Of a stretch of 55,544 nucleotides of DNA, positions 44,597 to 54,844 are shown piece after piece (within the stretch, counting starts at the first letter, position 1; the number at the start of each line of letters is the position of its first letter). The notes below the pieces were generated by a model, which had not been told where the DNA came from, searched no databases, and saw only the letters and a list, made by a program, of their open reading frames with translations. Both the position numbers and the translations under genes were made by a program. Origin of the DNA: Tubiluchus corallicola (taxonomy: Eukaryota; Priapulida; Priapulimorpha; Priapulimorphida; Tubiluchidae); assembly GCA_030141605.1 (NCBI GenBank), contig JAQGDQ010001206.1, positions 1 to 55,544 on the forward strand, read 5' to 3'.

Positions 44597-45489
44597 CAAA
44601 TTATAAAACATTTTATACACAACTAGTGCGTGTCTTACTGGGTACCGTGCCATATTTTTTTATTTTTTGACAGTTTCATGTTTATTGTGGTTTTGCTTAA
44701 ACTGAGCTTGTTTAAAAACTATGTTAATGCATAAATCTTACAGTTTTATGTCGAAACAAAAACTTGACCTTCAAAGTACCATATGTCCACCAAAAACTTG
44801 ACCTTCAAAGTACCACATACTGTACCAAATTGTAATGTAAGTAAGAAAATTGTGAACTATTGTACTTTGTTATAATAAATATCTGTGAGTTTTCTAAATT
44901 TATTTGAAAGAAGTTAATTTTCCTTTAATGACATTCCAAGAACAGGTAACCTATAGACAATAATTATAATCGCTAATAATTGTGTGTGATTATGTAATCT
45001 ATAATAGTAAATCTGCGGCTAATAGCATTTTGTGATAGAACCACTGTAGAAATGACAAAATTGCATTAAAACGTTTTGTCTGTTGTCTGCGATTATTGAT
45101 TTTGTATTTACTATCTTGTATAATAAAAATACTGTTTATTAATCATCTGATTAGTTGGAATCGATGTTTTGTTTTGAACAATGGCAGCTGTTGCAGGTTT
45201 AGTTGTAGGTATGTACTAATTTCCTTTACAGCATAGAAAAAGCGACAGGTTTACTTTGCTGACTTTGAATTGACGATGCACTTACTTTGCTGACTTTGAA
45301 CTGACGATGAACTTACTTTGAATTGACGATGCACTTAAGAACTAAATTGAATTTTTATTTACCAGAAATGATACCACTGCAGTAGGATATCATTTTTTTG
45401 CTTTGCTGTACAGAGTAGCCATTTTTGTACTATAAAAGCAAGCTAATGTACATCATGGACTATTTCAAACTACATTTGTACAAACTTAC
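44597..45489. other. CAPZA-gene 3 intergenic region
   Basis: Contains a two-copy repeat of AAAACTTGACCTTCAAAGTA (44758-44815) and an approximately 32-bp imperfect tandem repeat at 45255-45340 (ACTTTGAATTGACGATGCAC). At 45181 an ATG in good context reads MAAVAGLVV and is followed by GTATGT, but no second exon was found. Confidence 0.4.
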
Positions 45490-48400
45490 AGAAAAACAGT
45501 TTAGGTTCCCAAGCTTACCCTTACCTTAGACCTTAGTCCTTCCTGCGCATTGATGCACATTGGGCAGACAGCATTTTCCACTGAGTTCTATCGGCGGCTT
45601 CGTTCTCTACGTTTTCCCAACGTATGTTGACAGCTCGAAGGTCTTCTTTGAAGGATCTGCGCCACGTTGTTTTTGGCCCTCTTTTTCGTTTCCCACCAGG
45701 TGGTTCCCACTGTACTGCTGTTTTGGCGTAACGACTTTCTGATAGACGGAGAATATGTCCAGCCAGTTTCATTCTTCTCTCTGTACCTATATCTTGTAAC
45801 CGCAATGACTGCGCTCGTTGAAGAACTTCTACATTGGTGACATGGTCGCGGTAGGAGATTTTTAGTATCTTTCGAAGGCATTTTTGGTGGAAGACGTTCA
45901 GTTTCTTTGATAACTCCGCTGTGACTTTCCAGGTTTCGCTGGCAGAGAGAGCCGTTGGCAGCACAATGGCGTTGTACAGACGAAGTTTGATTTTCATGTC
46001 AATTTTCTTGCTTGTCCAGATTTTTCCCATCTTCCTAAATACTGCTGTTGCTTTGCCGATTCTCCCCCTGATGTCATTTTCTGTACCTCCATTACAGGTC
46101 ATCATACTGCCCAGATATGAAAAACTGGTAACGTTCTTAATCATTTGGCCTCCCACTGTTATATGTACATCATTCTGTTGGTTTGTCCACACTTTCAAAA
46201 CTTTGGTCTTTTCTTGACTAATTCTCAATCCAATTTTTCCCGCTACTTCTTCCATACTTGTGGTCAGTTGTTGCAGGCTTTCTTTTGATGTTTCCAGAAG
46301 AGCTATATCGTCAGCAAAGTCCAGATCTGCCAATCGTTGTTGTTGTTTCCATTGCATTCCTAGATCTTTACCATCAACAGCCTTGTTCATGATGAAATCA
46401 ATCGTCAGTAGGAATAGGAATGGCGACATAATGCAACCCTGCTTAACTCCAGTTTCGATGGTGAAATACTCGGTGTTTCCCTCTTGTGTTCTTATACAAC
46501 AGCCGCTGTTTTGGTAAAAGTTCTGGATGGTTGAAATGCATTTCTGTGGGATACCATACAGAGAAGCAATTTTCCATAGAGACTGCCTGTGAACAGAGTC
46601 AAAAGCCTTCTTGAAATCAATAAAATTGATTAATAAGGACTGTTGGAATTCCATACATTGCTCAATGATGTTTCTGAGAGTGAATATCTGTTCACAGCAT
46701 GATCTTCCTTTTCTAAATCCAGCTTGTTGTTCTCTTAGTCTTATATCAACAGCATCTCTCAACCGATCTAGCAGCACTATACTCAGGACTTTTCCAGGTA
46801 TTGACATCAGAGTTATTCCTCTCCAATTATTGCAATCTGTCAGGTTCCCTTTTTTAGGCAACTTCACGATGACTCCATTTCTCCAATCTTCGGGGACCTT
46901 TTGTTGTTCCCAGCAGCTGTTCAGGAGCTGTGTCATTGATCGTGTTATCCCTTTATTACCGTGTTTCAGGAGCTCAGCTGTTATTTGGTCCTCTCCAGCT
47001 GCTTTGTTGTTCTTTAGTTTTTTGATGGCAGTTTCGACTTCCAGTTCACTGATGTTGTCCAATCTTACATCTAGCTGTTGTTGTCCAATTTCATTCTCAA
47101 AATTGACTAATGTTGTTGGGTTTGGCTGGTTGAGAACTTCCTTGAAGTGTTCCACCCATCGTGCGTTTTGCTGTTCTGTTGTTGTGAGAGTCACACCACT
47201 TTTGTCCTTGATTGGCACAGCTGGGGTGCCTCCTGTTCCCGTTAGATCTTTAACAATTCTGTAGAGAGTCTTGGTATCATTATGGCTGGCTGCTAACTGT
47301 GCTTCTTCAACCTTCTTTTCAAACCATTCGTTCTTGTCCCTCCTGCAACGTCTTTTTACTGCTCTAGCTGCCAGTTGGTACTGCTCATTGGCTTGACTCC
47401 TGCTTTCTGGTGTTTTTGCTTGGTCTCTCATTTGCTTAGTCTTCTTTCTTTCATCAATTAATTCCCAAGTTTTTTCTTGTATCCACATTTCTTTTCTGTT
47501 ACCCCTTCTTCTGCCGATCTGTTCATCTGCAACTGCTGTTACTGCTTCTTTGAATATTTTCCACTGTTCTTCAATATCGTTGGCTTGTAGTAGTGGTTCA
47601 AATTTGTTGCTAAGTGCAAGTTCAAAACTCCTTGCTTTTTGTTGGTCTTTCAGGTTTTCAACCGCAAAAGGTCTAGTGATTTTTGGCTTTTGTATCTTTT
47701 TCAGTTTGAGCTGCACTTTTCCTTGAACTAGGTGGTGGTCAGAGCCCACATCAGCTCCACGACACACTTTCACATCTTTCAGTGCTGATCTCCATCTCTT
47801 GCTGATACAGATGTAGTCGATTTCGTTCTGTGTATTTCCATCTGGTGACCTCCATGTCTTTTTGTGGATGGTTTTGTGGGCAAAATAAGTATTTCCAATA
47901 CACAGTCCATTTAAATTGCACAACATCAGGAGCCGTTCACCATTGTTGTTTGTTTCTTGAGCTGATCCATGTGGCCCGATTACATGCTCCAATCCGTGTC
48001 TGTTGTTGTCAATCTTTGCATTCATATCACCCATGAGGAGAATGATGTCATGGCTGGGGATGTCATTCAGCACATCTTGACATTGTTGGTAGAAATCGTC
48101 CTTATCTTGTTCATCTGTATCTTCGGTTGGTGCGTAAATGCAAACAATAGTTGTTTTCGCATGCCTTGACTGCATTCGGGCAGTTATTATCCTCTCACTG
48201 ACTGGGTTCCATCCTATTAGTGTCTTTGCTGCCTCTTTGTTCAGCATCAGACCAACACCTCTCTGGTGATCCTCCTCTGGTCCTGAATACAGAAAGGTTG
48301 TTTCTCCACTCTTGATGTTTCCGCTTCCTGTCCATCTCACTTCCGTTATGCCTAAGATACTGAGTTGATAGTTGTTGAATTCCCGGATAACTTGGGCCAT

Positions 48401-48665
48401 TTTTCCTGTTTGGAACATTGTTCTTACATTCCAGGTGCCAATTTTTGTCACCTTTGTGGCACTCAGTATAGAGTTCTTCATCGGATGCTGGGCTTCCTCT
48501 CGGCTTTGACCTAGCATCGTCATAACATGGGTCGAACTTTCTGCTTTGTGTCAGTAGATTTGTTTCTGTCTGTTTCTGTAGCAATTGAGAACTTTTACAG
48601 GATAGGGGTGCTAACCCTAAGCCCAACCCTCCTCCTCTCTCAACAGGGCTTGGGACCGGCTATGG
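45490..48665 (-). mobile_element. RTE-like LINE, near full-length
   Basis: Contains the intact protein gene plus about 140 bp of 5' leader (48524-48665) and a 3' tail ending AAGGTCTAAGGTAAGGGTAA. I could not define a TSD, so the ends are approximate. It is oriented opposite to the flanking genes. Confidence 0.75.
45533..48523 (-). CDS. RTE-like retrotransposon protein: endonuclease + reverse transcriptase (intact 996 aa)
   Basis: One open frame of 996 codons. Residues about 25-275 are an APE-type endonuclease, with TWNVRTM (30-36), TEVRW (60-64), GDMNA (165-169) and SDHH (261-264). Residues about 500-820 are a reverse transcriptase, with FIDFKKAFD (634-642, first catalytic Asp), GVKQGCIMSPFLF (692-704) and FADD (736-739, the catalytic Asp pair). 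The C-terminal tail (about 870-996) includes RMKLAGHILRL. The single ORF of about 1,000 aa and domain order fit the RTE/BovB-type LINEs; clade not proven. Such proteins nick target DNA and copy their RNA at the break. The lack of stops and frameshifts suggests a recent, possibly active copy. Start: first Met; a more upstream start is possible. Confidence 0.93.
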   Translation of the reverse strand: MTMLGQSREEAQHPMKNSILSATKVTKIGTWNVRTMFQTGKMAQVIREFNNYQLSILGITEVRWTGSGNIKSGETTFLYSGPEEDHQRGVGLMLNKEAAKTLIGWNPVSERIITARMQSRHAKTTIVCIYAPTEDTDEQDKDDFYQQCQDVLNDIPSHDIILLMGDMNAKIDNNRHGLEHVIGPHGSAQETNNNGERLLMLCNLNGLCIGNTYFAHKTIHKKTWRSPDGNTQNEIDYICISKRWRSALKDVKVCRGADVGSDHHLVQGKVQLKLKKIQKPKITRPFAVENLKDQQKARSFELALSNKFEPLLQANDIEEQWKIFKEAVTAVADEQIGRRRGNRKEMWIQEKTWELIDERKKTKQMRDQAKTPESRSQANEQYQLAARAVKRRCRRDKNEWFEKKVEEAQLAASHNDTKTLYRIVKDLTGTGGTPAVPIKDKSGVTLTTTEQQNARWVEHFKEVLNQPNPTTLVNFENEIGQQQLDVRLDNISELEVETAIKKLKNNKAAGEDQITAELLKHGNKGITRSMTQLLNSCWEQQKVPEDWRNGVIVKLPKKGNLTDCNNWRGITLMSIPGKVLSIVLLDRLRDAVDIRLREQQAGFRKGRSCCEQIFTLRNIIEQCMEFQQSLLINFIDFKKAFDSVHRQSLWKIASLYGIPQKCISTIQNFYQNSGCCIRTQEGNTEYFTIETGVKQGCIMSPFLFLLTIDFIMNKAVDGKDLGMQWKQQQRLADLDFADDIALLETSKESLQQLTTSMEEVAGKIGLRISQEKTKVLKVWTNQQNDVHITVGGQMIKNVTSFSYLGSMMTCNGGTENDIRGRIGKATAVFRKMGKIWTSKKIDMKIKLRLYNAIVLPTALSASETWKVTAELSKKLNVFHQKCLRKILKISYRDHVTNVEVLQRAQSLRLQDIGTERRMKLAGHILRLSESRYAKTAVQWEPPGGKRKRGPKTTWRRSFKEDLRAVNIRWENVENEAADRTQWKMLSAQCASMRRKD

Positions 48666-49123
48666 CGGGTTTATTGTATTACAATAATTTTATTGTATTA
48701 CAATAATATAGTTTTATTCTATATTACTGTATAATGTTTAATGAGTTGTGAAGGAGATTTCACTGTATTTACCAATATTTGCAGTAAGTGAGAGCAGCAG
48801 CTCGTACTAGGGGTGAGTGTTGAGAGTTCGAGTTCGAATTAACTTAACAATACAGATTCGAATAATCTGTTTTTTTATCTTTAATATAATTGAAATATTG
48901 CAACCAGGATATTTTAGGTGTGAATTCTGCGCACACTTTTAAAACAACTTATTAGTGTTTTACTGAAGAATAAAGTTAGGTAACGTACCTGACCTTAGTG
49001 AGACTACTTTTTAGTAATGATTCGAAAATTTTTAAAACTGAATGCGGTTTCGAAATCTCAGTTTAATTCGAGCTCGAAAATTACAAATTCGATTCGATAC
49101 GAATTCGCTTCTGTTACCATTAA
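48666..49123. other. Spacer between RTE and piggyBac-like MITE
   Basis: TTCGAGTTCGAATTAA (48827-48842) and TCGAGCTCGAA in the opposite sense near 49070 hint at another small inverted-repeat element (48811-49100). The ends could not be set. Confidence 0.3.
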
Positions 49124-49596
49124 CCCTTTCATATACCTATTGTATCCCATGGGATACGTGAATATTTTCTACCTTTAAAATTAATAAAATTTTAAAACTG
49201 ACAGTTATTTGATCTGTTAATAGTTATTTTGATTTAAGCCAATAACAAGAGACTTAAAATGGTGATAAAATGGCAAACTAGAAAATCTACATAGCATAAA
49301 AAACTGCGCTGTACAGTTATACGACTTTGTACAGTAGAGACGACTTTGTACAGATCAGCATAGCATGCGTACTAAATGTCTTAAATACTTTAAAAAATTA
49401 TCAGCAGTTGCAAAACGAAGCACATTTTATGCTTCCATTGAATCCCAATGTATCCCGTGGGATACAGGCTACATTTAGCACGCGGGCACAGGTAGAAAAA
49501 AATAATTATTATGTGTAAACACGGATGGACACACTGAACAAAAGTACCAAGCCAAAAAAAATTTTCTTATTAAAAAATAATTTTGGACTGAAAAGG
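49124..49596 (-). mobile_element. piggyBac-like MITE, copy 2, next to gene 3
   Basis: TTAA on both sides (49120-49123, 49597-49600), ends CCCTTTCATATACC and TGAAAAGG. Internal palindromes ATCCCATGGGAT and ATCCCGTGGGAT. Inverted relative to 39374-39821. Ends 170 bp before the gene 3 start codon. Confidence 0.88.
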
Positions 49597-49766
49597 TTAA
49601 AAGAAAGGGATCGTGCGCAGTGCGGAATTGTACTTTAGTAGAGCACGATACAAAAAAAAGACGAAGGCGGTTCGCGGATTTGCTTAGAAACGAAAACGCG
49701 TGCTATCGTGCAAAAATTAGCAAATTTAGCGGTGAATGACCCGTTTTTCTGTTTCGAATAATTGAT

Positions 49767-49880
49767 ATGGAACGCAGTAAAAACCAAGAAACTTTTTCGA
49801 AGTTGGAAGATTCGGATTCAGATCCCGATCTGGAAGAGCCGAAAGAAGAAACTGTTGATCCGTTTAAGCATTTGGATCAG
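49767..49880 (+). CDS. CCDC146: CCDC146-like exon 1
   Basis: ATG to DPFKHLDQ, 38 codons, phase 0. The donor GTCAGA is weaker than consensus. Confidence 0.75.
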
Positions 49881-52800
49881 GTCAGATATAATTAAATTAG
49901 CAAGTAATTTACCGTAATTAAAAATTACTAACTTTATTATGTCTAACTCATTTATTGAATTAATAATTTGACAATAGAAAAACTGACGTATCAAGATGTC
50001 AAGTAAATGATATGAAAAGTAATATTTTGTTAACGATATCACATCTGTAACTTGAAACAAGTAATAATGAACTCTGTACTAGACTGTAAGCTGTTAGTTG
50101 ACGGCTTTTCGTATGCAATTATGATAACATTGTGTCAGATTTAAGTATTATGCTAGTGGTGTACGTTTATCAAGTTTTGCAATAATTATAGTGTTGCTTA
50201 TCATGGTTTTAGTTTACTCATTCATTCTTGAATTACACTTGCTTTTATAAATGCATGCAGTCGTACACTTAGTACTATATATACACACATAAAATTATAA
50301 TTTGTAGATAGATACCAAGACATGTATTCAAGAAAAGAACATTGTCTTATAACCAGGGTGCATAAGATTATGGATATGTAAAATAGCTATTTTATGGATT
50401 TTTGAAATTTTATTTTATGGATATCAATAAAGACTATATCTGGAATGAGATGCCCAGGGGGAAAACAGGAGTGCTTGAAACGTGTTTTTAAACACCCAGG
50501 ACTTAGTTTTAATTTTATCGGTTTCATATCACTTCAAATTTAATCAAATTTTACGAGACAATGCCTTGTAATTCGTCACTTCAGTTCAAATAATTCATCT
50601 ATTTGGTACGAATGTAGAATGCCCTCTAGGCTGAAGTTTCCGATCCAATGCCTGTATTCAGTTTTGATTGCCTTATTTTGTACAAAAAATCACAAAAAAA
50701 TATTTTTTTATTTTATGCATTTCTTATTTTATGGATTTTTCAAATTTTATTTTATGGATTTTTGGTCTTACTTTATGGATATCCATAATCTTATGCAGCC
50801 TGCTTATAACTGATGGTTATAAAATTATCTTTATAGGCACTGGTACAAAATTAGTCATGAATCAAGCAGAGGAGAGCTAGGATGGGAAAGGGAAGGGAAG
50901 GGAAAGAGTGGAAAGGGTGTACATAGCATGGAAGAGATGGGGAGGGGAATGAAGAGAGAAGAGAAAACAGAAGGGAAGATGAATATTAATTTTTATTAAG
51001 CATAGCTGCTCTATTTACAGTACTTCCAAAATGCGATTTTCAAACCATTGTGATTTTGAAACGAAATAAAAATATCAACAAGTTACGACAGGTCAAGTTA
51101 AGTTAGACGTGTGGCTGAGACAAAATTTTGTTTGCTGAGTCCCGTCCTAAATACCTAAATGCACGCAACTTGCATCTTAAGTCATCTACTTGACTTCGAC
51201 TTAACTTTCTTAGTCGTGGTTGTGACTGGGGGGGGGGGGGACTAGGCAAATAAGGAGATAAGACCGCTTAAAGAATTAGAGGCAAACATTAGAGGCGCTC
51301 CTAAACTCCGCTTAAGACAACGAAATTGTGTTAAGTGCAGTACATGAGTCTGGCTTCAGGAATGCAGTAGATACATCCAGGGTAGAGCAATCATTTTCCG
51401 TACTTGTATTTTTCCTAATGCACTGAAATCTAAAGTACTTGTACTACATTTAAACTCCAGAACATCAAATATGTTTAATATGCAGCAATTGTCGTTTTAT
51501 CTGTAATAATAAATTACAGCAATAAGTTTTCAACGAAAAACATCAGTAAAAGGTAAATTACTAAATTAGGTAACATGATTTTCGTCTACAATTATGCAAA
51601 AAAATAACAGCGAAATTGTTTTGATAGCATAAAGCAGTTCAATAAACATAATTAGACACTTACATGTGGTCTCCCTGAGTTTTGGCACTTATAACTTGCA
51701 AAAAAAACAATAGAAATCAACTACAACATTCACATCGTATCAATTGAATTGTATGTCAGGTAATGTCTACCTGGCCAACTACCTGGTCACATGACTGATG
51801 ACAATTAAAGGGGCAAGACCAAATTTAACAGGTAGGGAAACGTGTATGTGCATAACAGTACTATCAAAGCATGCATCACGTTTGAAACACTATTTCTTAA
51901 TATTGTGTGCTGGCCAGTTAATCTGCATAACAAATGGCTTTGTCATTTTTCAGCTAGTACAAGAGGAAAAAATGAGTGCTCCTAAAGCTGCTGAACTCAA
52001 AAACAAGTTCAAGAAGAACTATGACTTGTTGAAACAGTTAGTTCATTTCTTTTTACTTTTTTGTCATTTTTTAGTTGTTAGCAAAATTTGTATCTGATAG
52101 AACTAGTACACATGCTTTGTCAATGAAACCAAAACTTTACGTCAGGGGTGTGCAAATTATCTGACTAGCCGGGCCACATTAAACTTTCCCGTAATTCCTG
52201 CGGGCCACAGGCAGTTTGATCAAGGAACCAAGTACAGAAAGGCCTAATAATGATTTTTTTGCATCCGACCTGCGTACATCATTACTACTACACTCAAGAA
52301 ACTATTTTAGAAGTTATTAAAATTTATATTACAAACCATATATTTTTACTTTTAGGACAGATAGTGGTAATTTCACTACAATGCATATTAGTAATGTGTA
52401 TCGCACAGTCTGTGTAGTACAGTGTTATTAAGCTACAACCGTCTTGTAAGGGTTAATGGCATCCGATCTAGTAGAAAAAACTAACTGCACTATCTTTGGG
52501 ATCGTGGCACGGACTTCAGCTGGATACACTCAATTAATCGCCCGGGCCGCACTTTCATTAGGTTGGCAAATCTCTTCGCGGGCCGCACACGGGCCGCACA
52601 AATTCTCTCGGCGGGCCGCAAGTGGCCTGTGGGCCACAATTTGCACACCCCTGCTTTACATGTTTCGTCAATGAAGTTGTAACCTTTAAAACTTTGTTCA
52701 GTGAAATGTTGAAGCCATAACTTTACTTTGTCAATGAAGCCTTAACTTTTTGCAAGCTTTGTCAATAGAATGATAACTTTACAACTTTGTCAGTGAAGCT

Positions 52801-54844
52801 ATAACCTTACAATCATTTCAATAAAGCCACAACTTTACAATCATTTCAGTAAAGCCAACAATTTTACATGCTTTGTTGATACATAGTTATCAGTTCTTAA
52901 ATAGTGAATTTTTGGTAAGTTTTAGGTAATCGTTTAGCTGAAAAGTATGGGGACTTTTAACACTAGTGTCCACTTGAAATATCTACTCGTACCTTATATA
53001 TATCCGAATTCAAAGGAAGGGTTTGTGCAGTTTAGATTGTGGCAAGACCAATATCTAGTTGACAAACAAGGCAATGTTGTAAGTCAAAGATGAAGTCGGC
53101 AGAAGTGTTTCTACATATTCAGATGATGTTCATTCTTCCACAACCAGATAAACAGACAGAATCAGTGTAGTGAATGAAGCTGCTGTATCTGAGTATTGAA
53201 CATAGCAGTCACCTACTCATACACTCACTAACTTGGCAAATGATTTGGTTTAACATCAATCCACATAAGATAACCAATTGACTACTGGTCTTGCCACACA
53301 CACTTGTCTGCATGTAAGTGTATAACTATAAACTTAACGAAATTTACCGGGATGCTTTAGCTGTTTTAAGAAATGGAATTTATGATGAACAATTCTAGCA
53401 GCTTCTTTCAAAATGCAATGCTACAGCTTGTGAAAAAAATGCTATAGCTGTGTCTTATTCTACTATCATTGTGTTGTACCATTTTATGGGTATCTGTGTT
53501 TTACTCGCAAATTCAGTTGTGATAATAATTATCCAGAAAAATCAAAGTCTGCACAAAATTCCCTATTTTTACATAGGAAATGTGGCGGTGGCAGACAACA
53601 TAGCTGGAGTAAGCTTGGTGTGATACACTTACATGCAGACAAATGTGTGTGGAAAGACCAATAGTCAAATGGTTATCTTATGTGGATTGACGTTAAGCCA
53701 AATCATTTGTCAAGTTAGTGAGTGTATGAGTAGGTGACTGCTATGTTCAATACTCAGATACAACAGCTTCATTCACTACACGGATTCTGTCTGTTTATCT
53801 GGTTGTGGAAGAATGAATATCATCTGAATATGTAGAAACACTTCTGTCGACTTCATCTTTGACTTACAACATTGGTTTGTTTGTCAACTAGATTTTGGTC
53901 TTGCCATAATCTAAACTGCACAAACCTTTCTCTTGAATGCAGATTCCGGCCTTGGGGGGGGGGGGTGTTTTCAATTCCCCACAAAATTTGATACCGTAAC
54001 TGTTAGTGTCTCTGAGAGGCATTTATAACAACTTCAAAAGTCTCAGTTGAATTTTGATGTAAACCACTCATCTTTATTTCTGCAATATTTAAAAATTAAA
54101 ATAGAAAGGCAAAGGTGACTGACATTGGCTAATTTAGTTAGATTGTTACATAGTTTAGTTAGATTGACAGTTATTCATAAATATCAGTGAATAAATCAAA
54201 ATAAAAATTACCGGTAATAGAAGTAAACTTACATCATTGCGGTATATCTCTACTGAAAAATTTCGCTAGCTTGTTAAAGACACATGTTCACTCTTACAAC
54301 AGAACATCATAATGAAAAACGTAACTAGGTCAATGCCCACACTTTAAACTTTCTAGCTAGATGGAGCCACCTTGGCTACAAATTAAAGTTTATTAACTCA
54401 GGTTCACACTGGCCTTAATAATAACCATGACCCTAACCCCAACCCTAACGCAGCCTTAACCCCTATCTTAATGCTAACCCCAATCCTAATCCTAATCCTA
54501 TGTCCAATCCTGATATGTTTAACAAACTAATTTTTTGTATGCAGGGAGTTGTAAATATTAGTCCTGGCTTGTTGGGAGTCAAAATATGTAAAAAATACTT
54601 TCTGTTTTTGTTGATTTTCTATGTTTTTTAGTTTGAAAGAGTCAGAAAATAGATGCTTCAACTTGGCAAAAATGCTCACTCAGAAGATCATGAAGCAGAA
54701 AATGAATCTTGCAACACTCGAGACGGCTACTCCCGAGGCGCACAACACAGAGACGGAACGGCTTCGTCAGCAGCTAACCTTGGCCAAGAATGAATACGAC
54801 CAAACTGAAGAACGACTGAATAAGCTACAGTATGTGATAGCCGC
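49767..54844 (+). CDS. CCDC146: Coiled-coil protein, probable CCDC146 (5' part, 3 exons; continues beyond window)
   Basis: Exons 49767-49880, 51954-52036 and 54632-54844 join in frame to 136 codons plus two bases, then donor GTAAGT; later exons lie outside the window. The start is supported by an in-frame TGA at 49737. Residues 1-33 are acidic and Ser-rich. LDQLVQEEKMSAPKAAELKN resembles the LDELFQEGKIS-type segment of CCDC146. The third exon (ETERLRQQLTLAKNEYDQTE) is heptad-rich coiled coil and aligns with the KMREQLLKYQNEY region. CCDC146 is linked to centrioles and sperm flagella in mammals. Assignment is from memory of the family. Another long coiled-coil protein is possible. Confidence 0.72.
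49881..50353. other. Gene 3 intron 1, proximal part
   Basis: AT-rich, no feature. Confidence 0.5.
50354..50802. mobile_element. hAT-like MITE, family H5
   Basis: Perfect 8-bp TSD CTTATAAC (50346-50353, 50803-50810). Ends CAGGGTGCATAAGATTATGG and (reverse) CAGGCTGCATAAGATTATGG. Multiple TTTTATGGATTTTT motifs inside both ends. 449 bp, no transposase. Confidence 0.92.
50811..51953. other. Gene 3 intron 1, distal part
   Basis: Purine-rich GGAAGG stretch (50875-50980) and a G13 run (51228-51240). No gene was recognised. Confidence 0.5.
51954..52036 (+). CDS. CCDC146: CCDC146-like exon 2
   Basis: Acceptor CATTTTTCAG, donor GTTAGT. Encodes LVQEEKMSAPKAAELKNKFK and KNYDLLK plus two bases; the split codon makes His with exon 3. 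Confidence 0.8.
52105..52870. repeat. Degenerate ~30-bp tandem repeat, split by a hAT MITE
   Basis: Units of the type CTTTGTCAATGAAGCCATAA-CTTTACAA occur before (52113-52142) and after (52654-52870) the MITE at 52143-52653, so the MITE inserted into a pre-existing array. Confidence 0.65.
52143..52653 (+). mobile_element. hAT-like MITE, family H1, copy C
   Basis: 8-bp TSD CTTTACGT/CTTTACAT (one mismatch). Ends CAGGGGTGTGCAAATTATC and (reverse) CAGGGGTGTGCAAATTGTG. 511 bp, closely similar to copy B. Confidence 0.93.
52871..53002. other. Intron spacer
   Basis: Nothing recognised. Confidence 0.5.
53003..53945. mobile_element. Foldback-type element with ~330-bp inverted arms
   Basis: Left arm 53003-53332 and right arm 53623-53945 are near-complementary, for example GAACATAGCAGTCACCTACT and the reverse complement of AGTAGGTGACTGCTATGTTC. 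A spacer of about 290 bp lies between. No transposase and no clear TSD. Transcribed with gene 3 intron 2, it would form a long hairpin. Confidence 0.85.
53946..54631. other. Gene 3 intron 2, distal part
   Basis: Holds the G12 run at 53954 and the telomere-like stretch listed below; otherwise featureless up to the exon 3 acceptor. Confidence 0.5.
54428..54500. repeat. Degenerate telomere-like (CCCTAA)n
   Basis: ACCCTAACCCCAACCCTAAC, then related CTTAACCCC, AATCCTAATCC units. It resembles the animal telomere repeat but is short and decayed. Could be an interstitial telomeric remnant or simple repeat. Confidence 0.55.
54632..54844 (+). CDS. CCDC146: CCDC146-like exon 3
   Basis: Acceptor ATGTTTTTTAG, donor GTAAGT. 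Encodes LKESENRCFNLAKMLTQKIM through RLNKLQYVIA; Leu/Met/Ile spacing suggests a coiled coil. Confidence 0.85.

Noticed and set aside
45181-45209. First exon of an extra gene (ATG, MAAVAGLVV, donor GTATGT)
   Set aside because: No in-frame second exon was found before the RTE element or beyond it. A candidate junction to 48785 stops after a few codons.
48195-48626. 143-codon antisense frame overlapping the RTE ORF start
   Set aside because: It is a shifted reading of the RTE leader and endonuclease codons; the 996-codon frame carries all motifs.
48811-49100. Small inverted-repeat element with TTCGAGTTCGAA ends
   Set aside because: The matching segments are not at symmetric positions and no TSD could be found.
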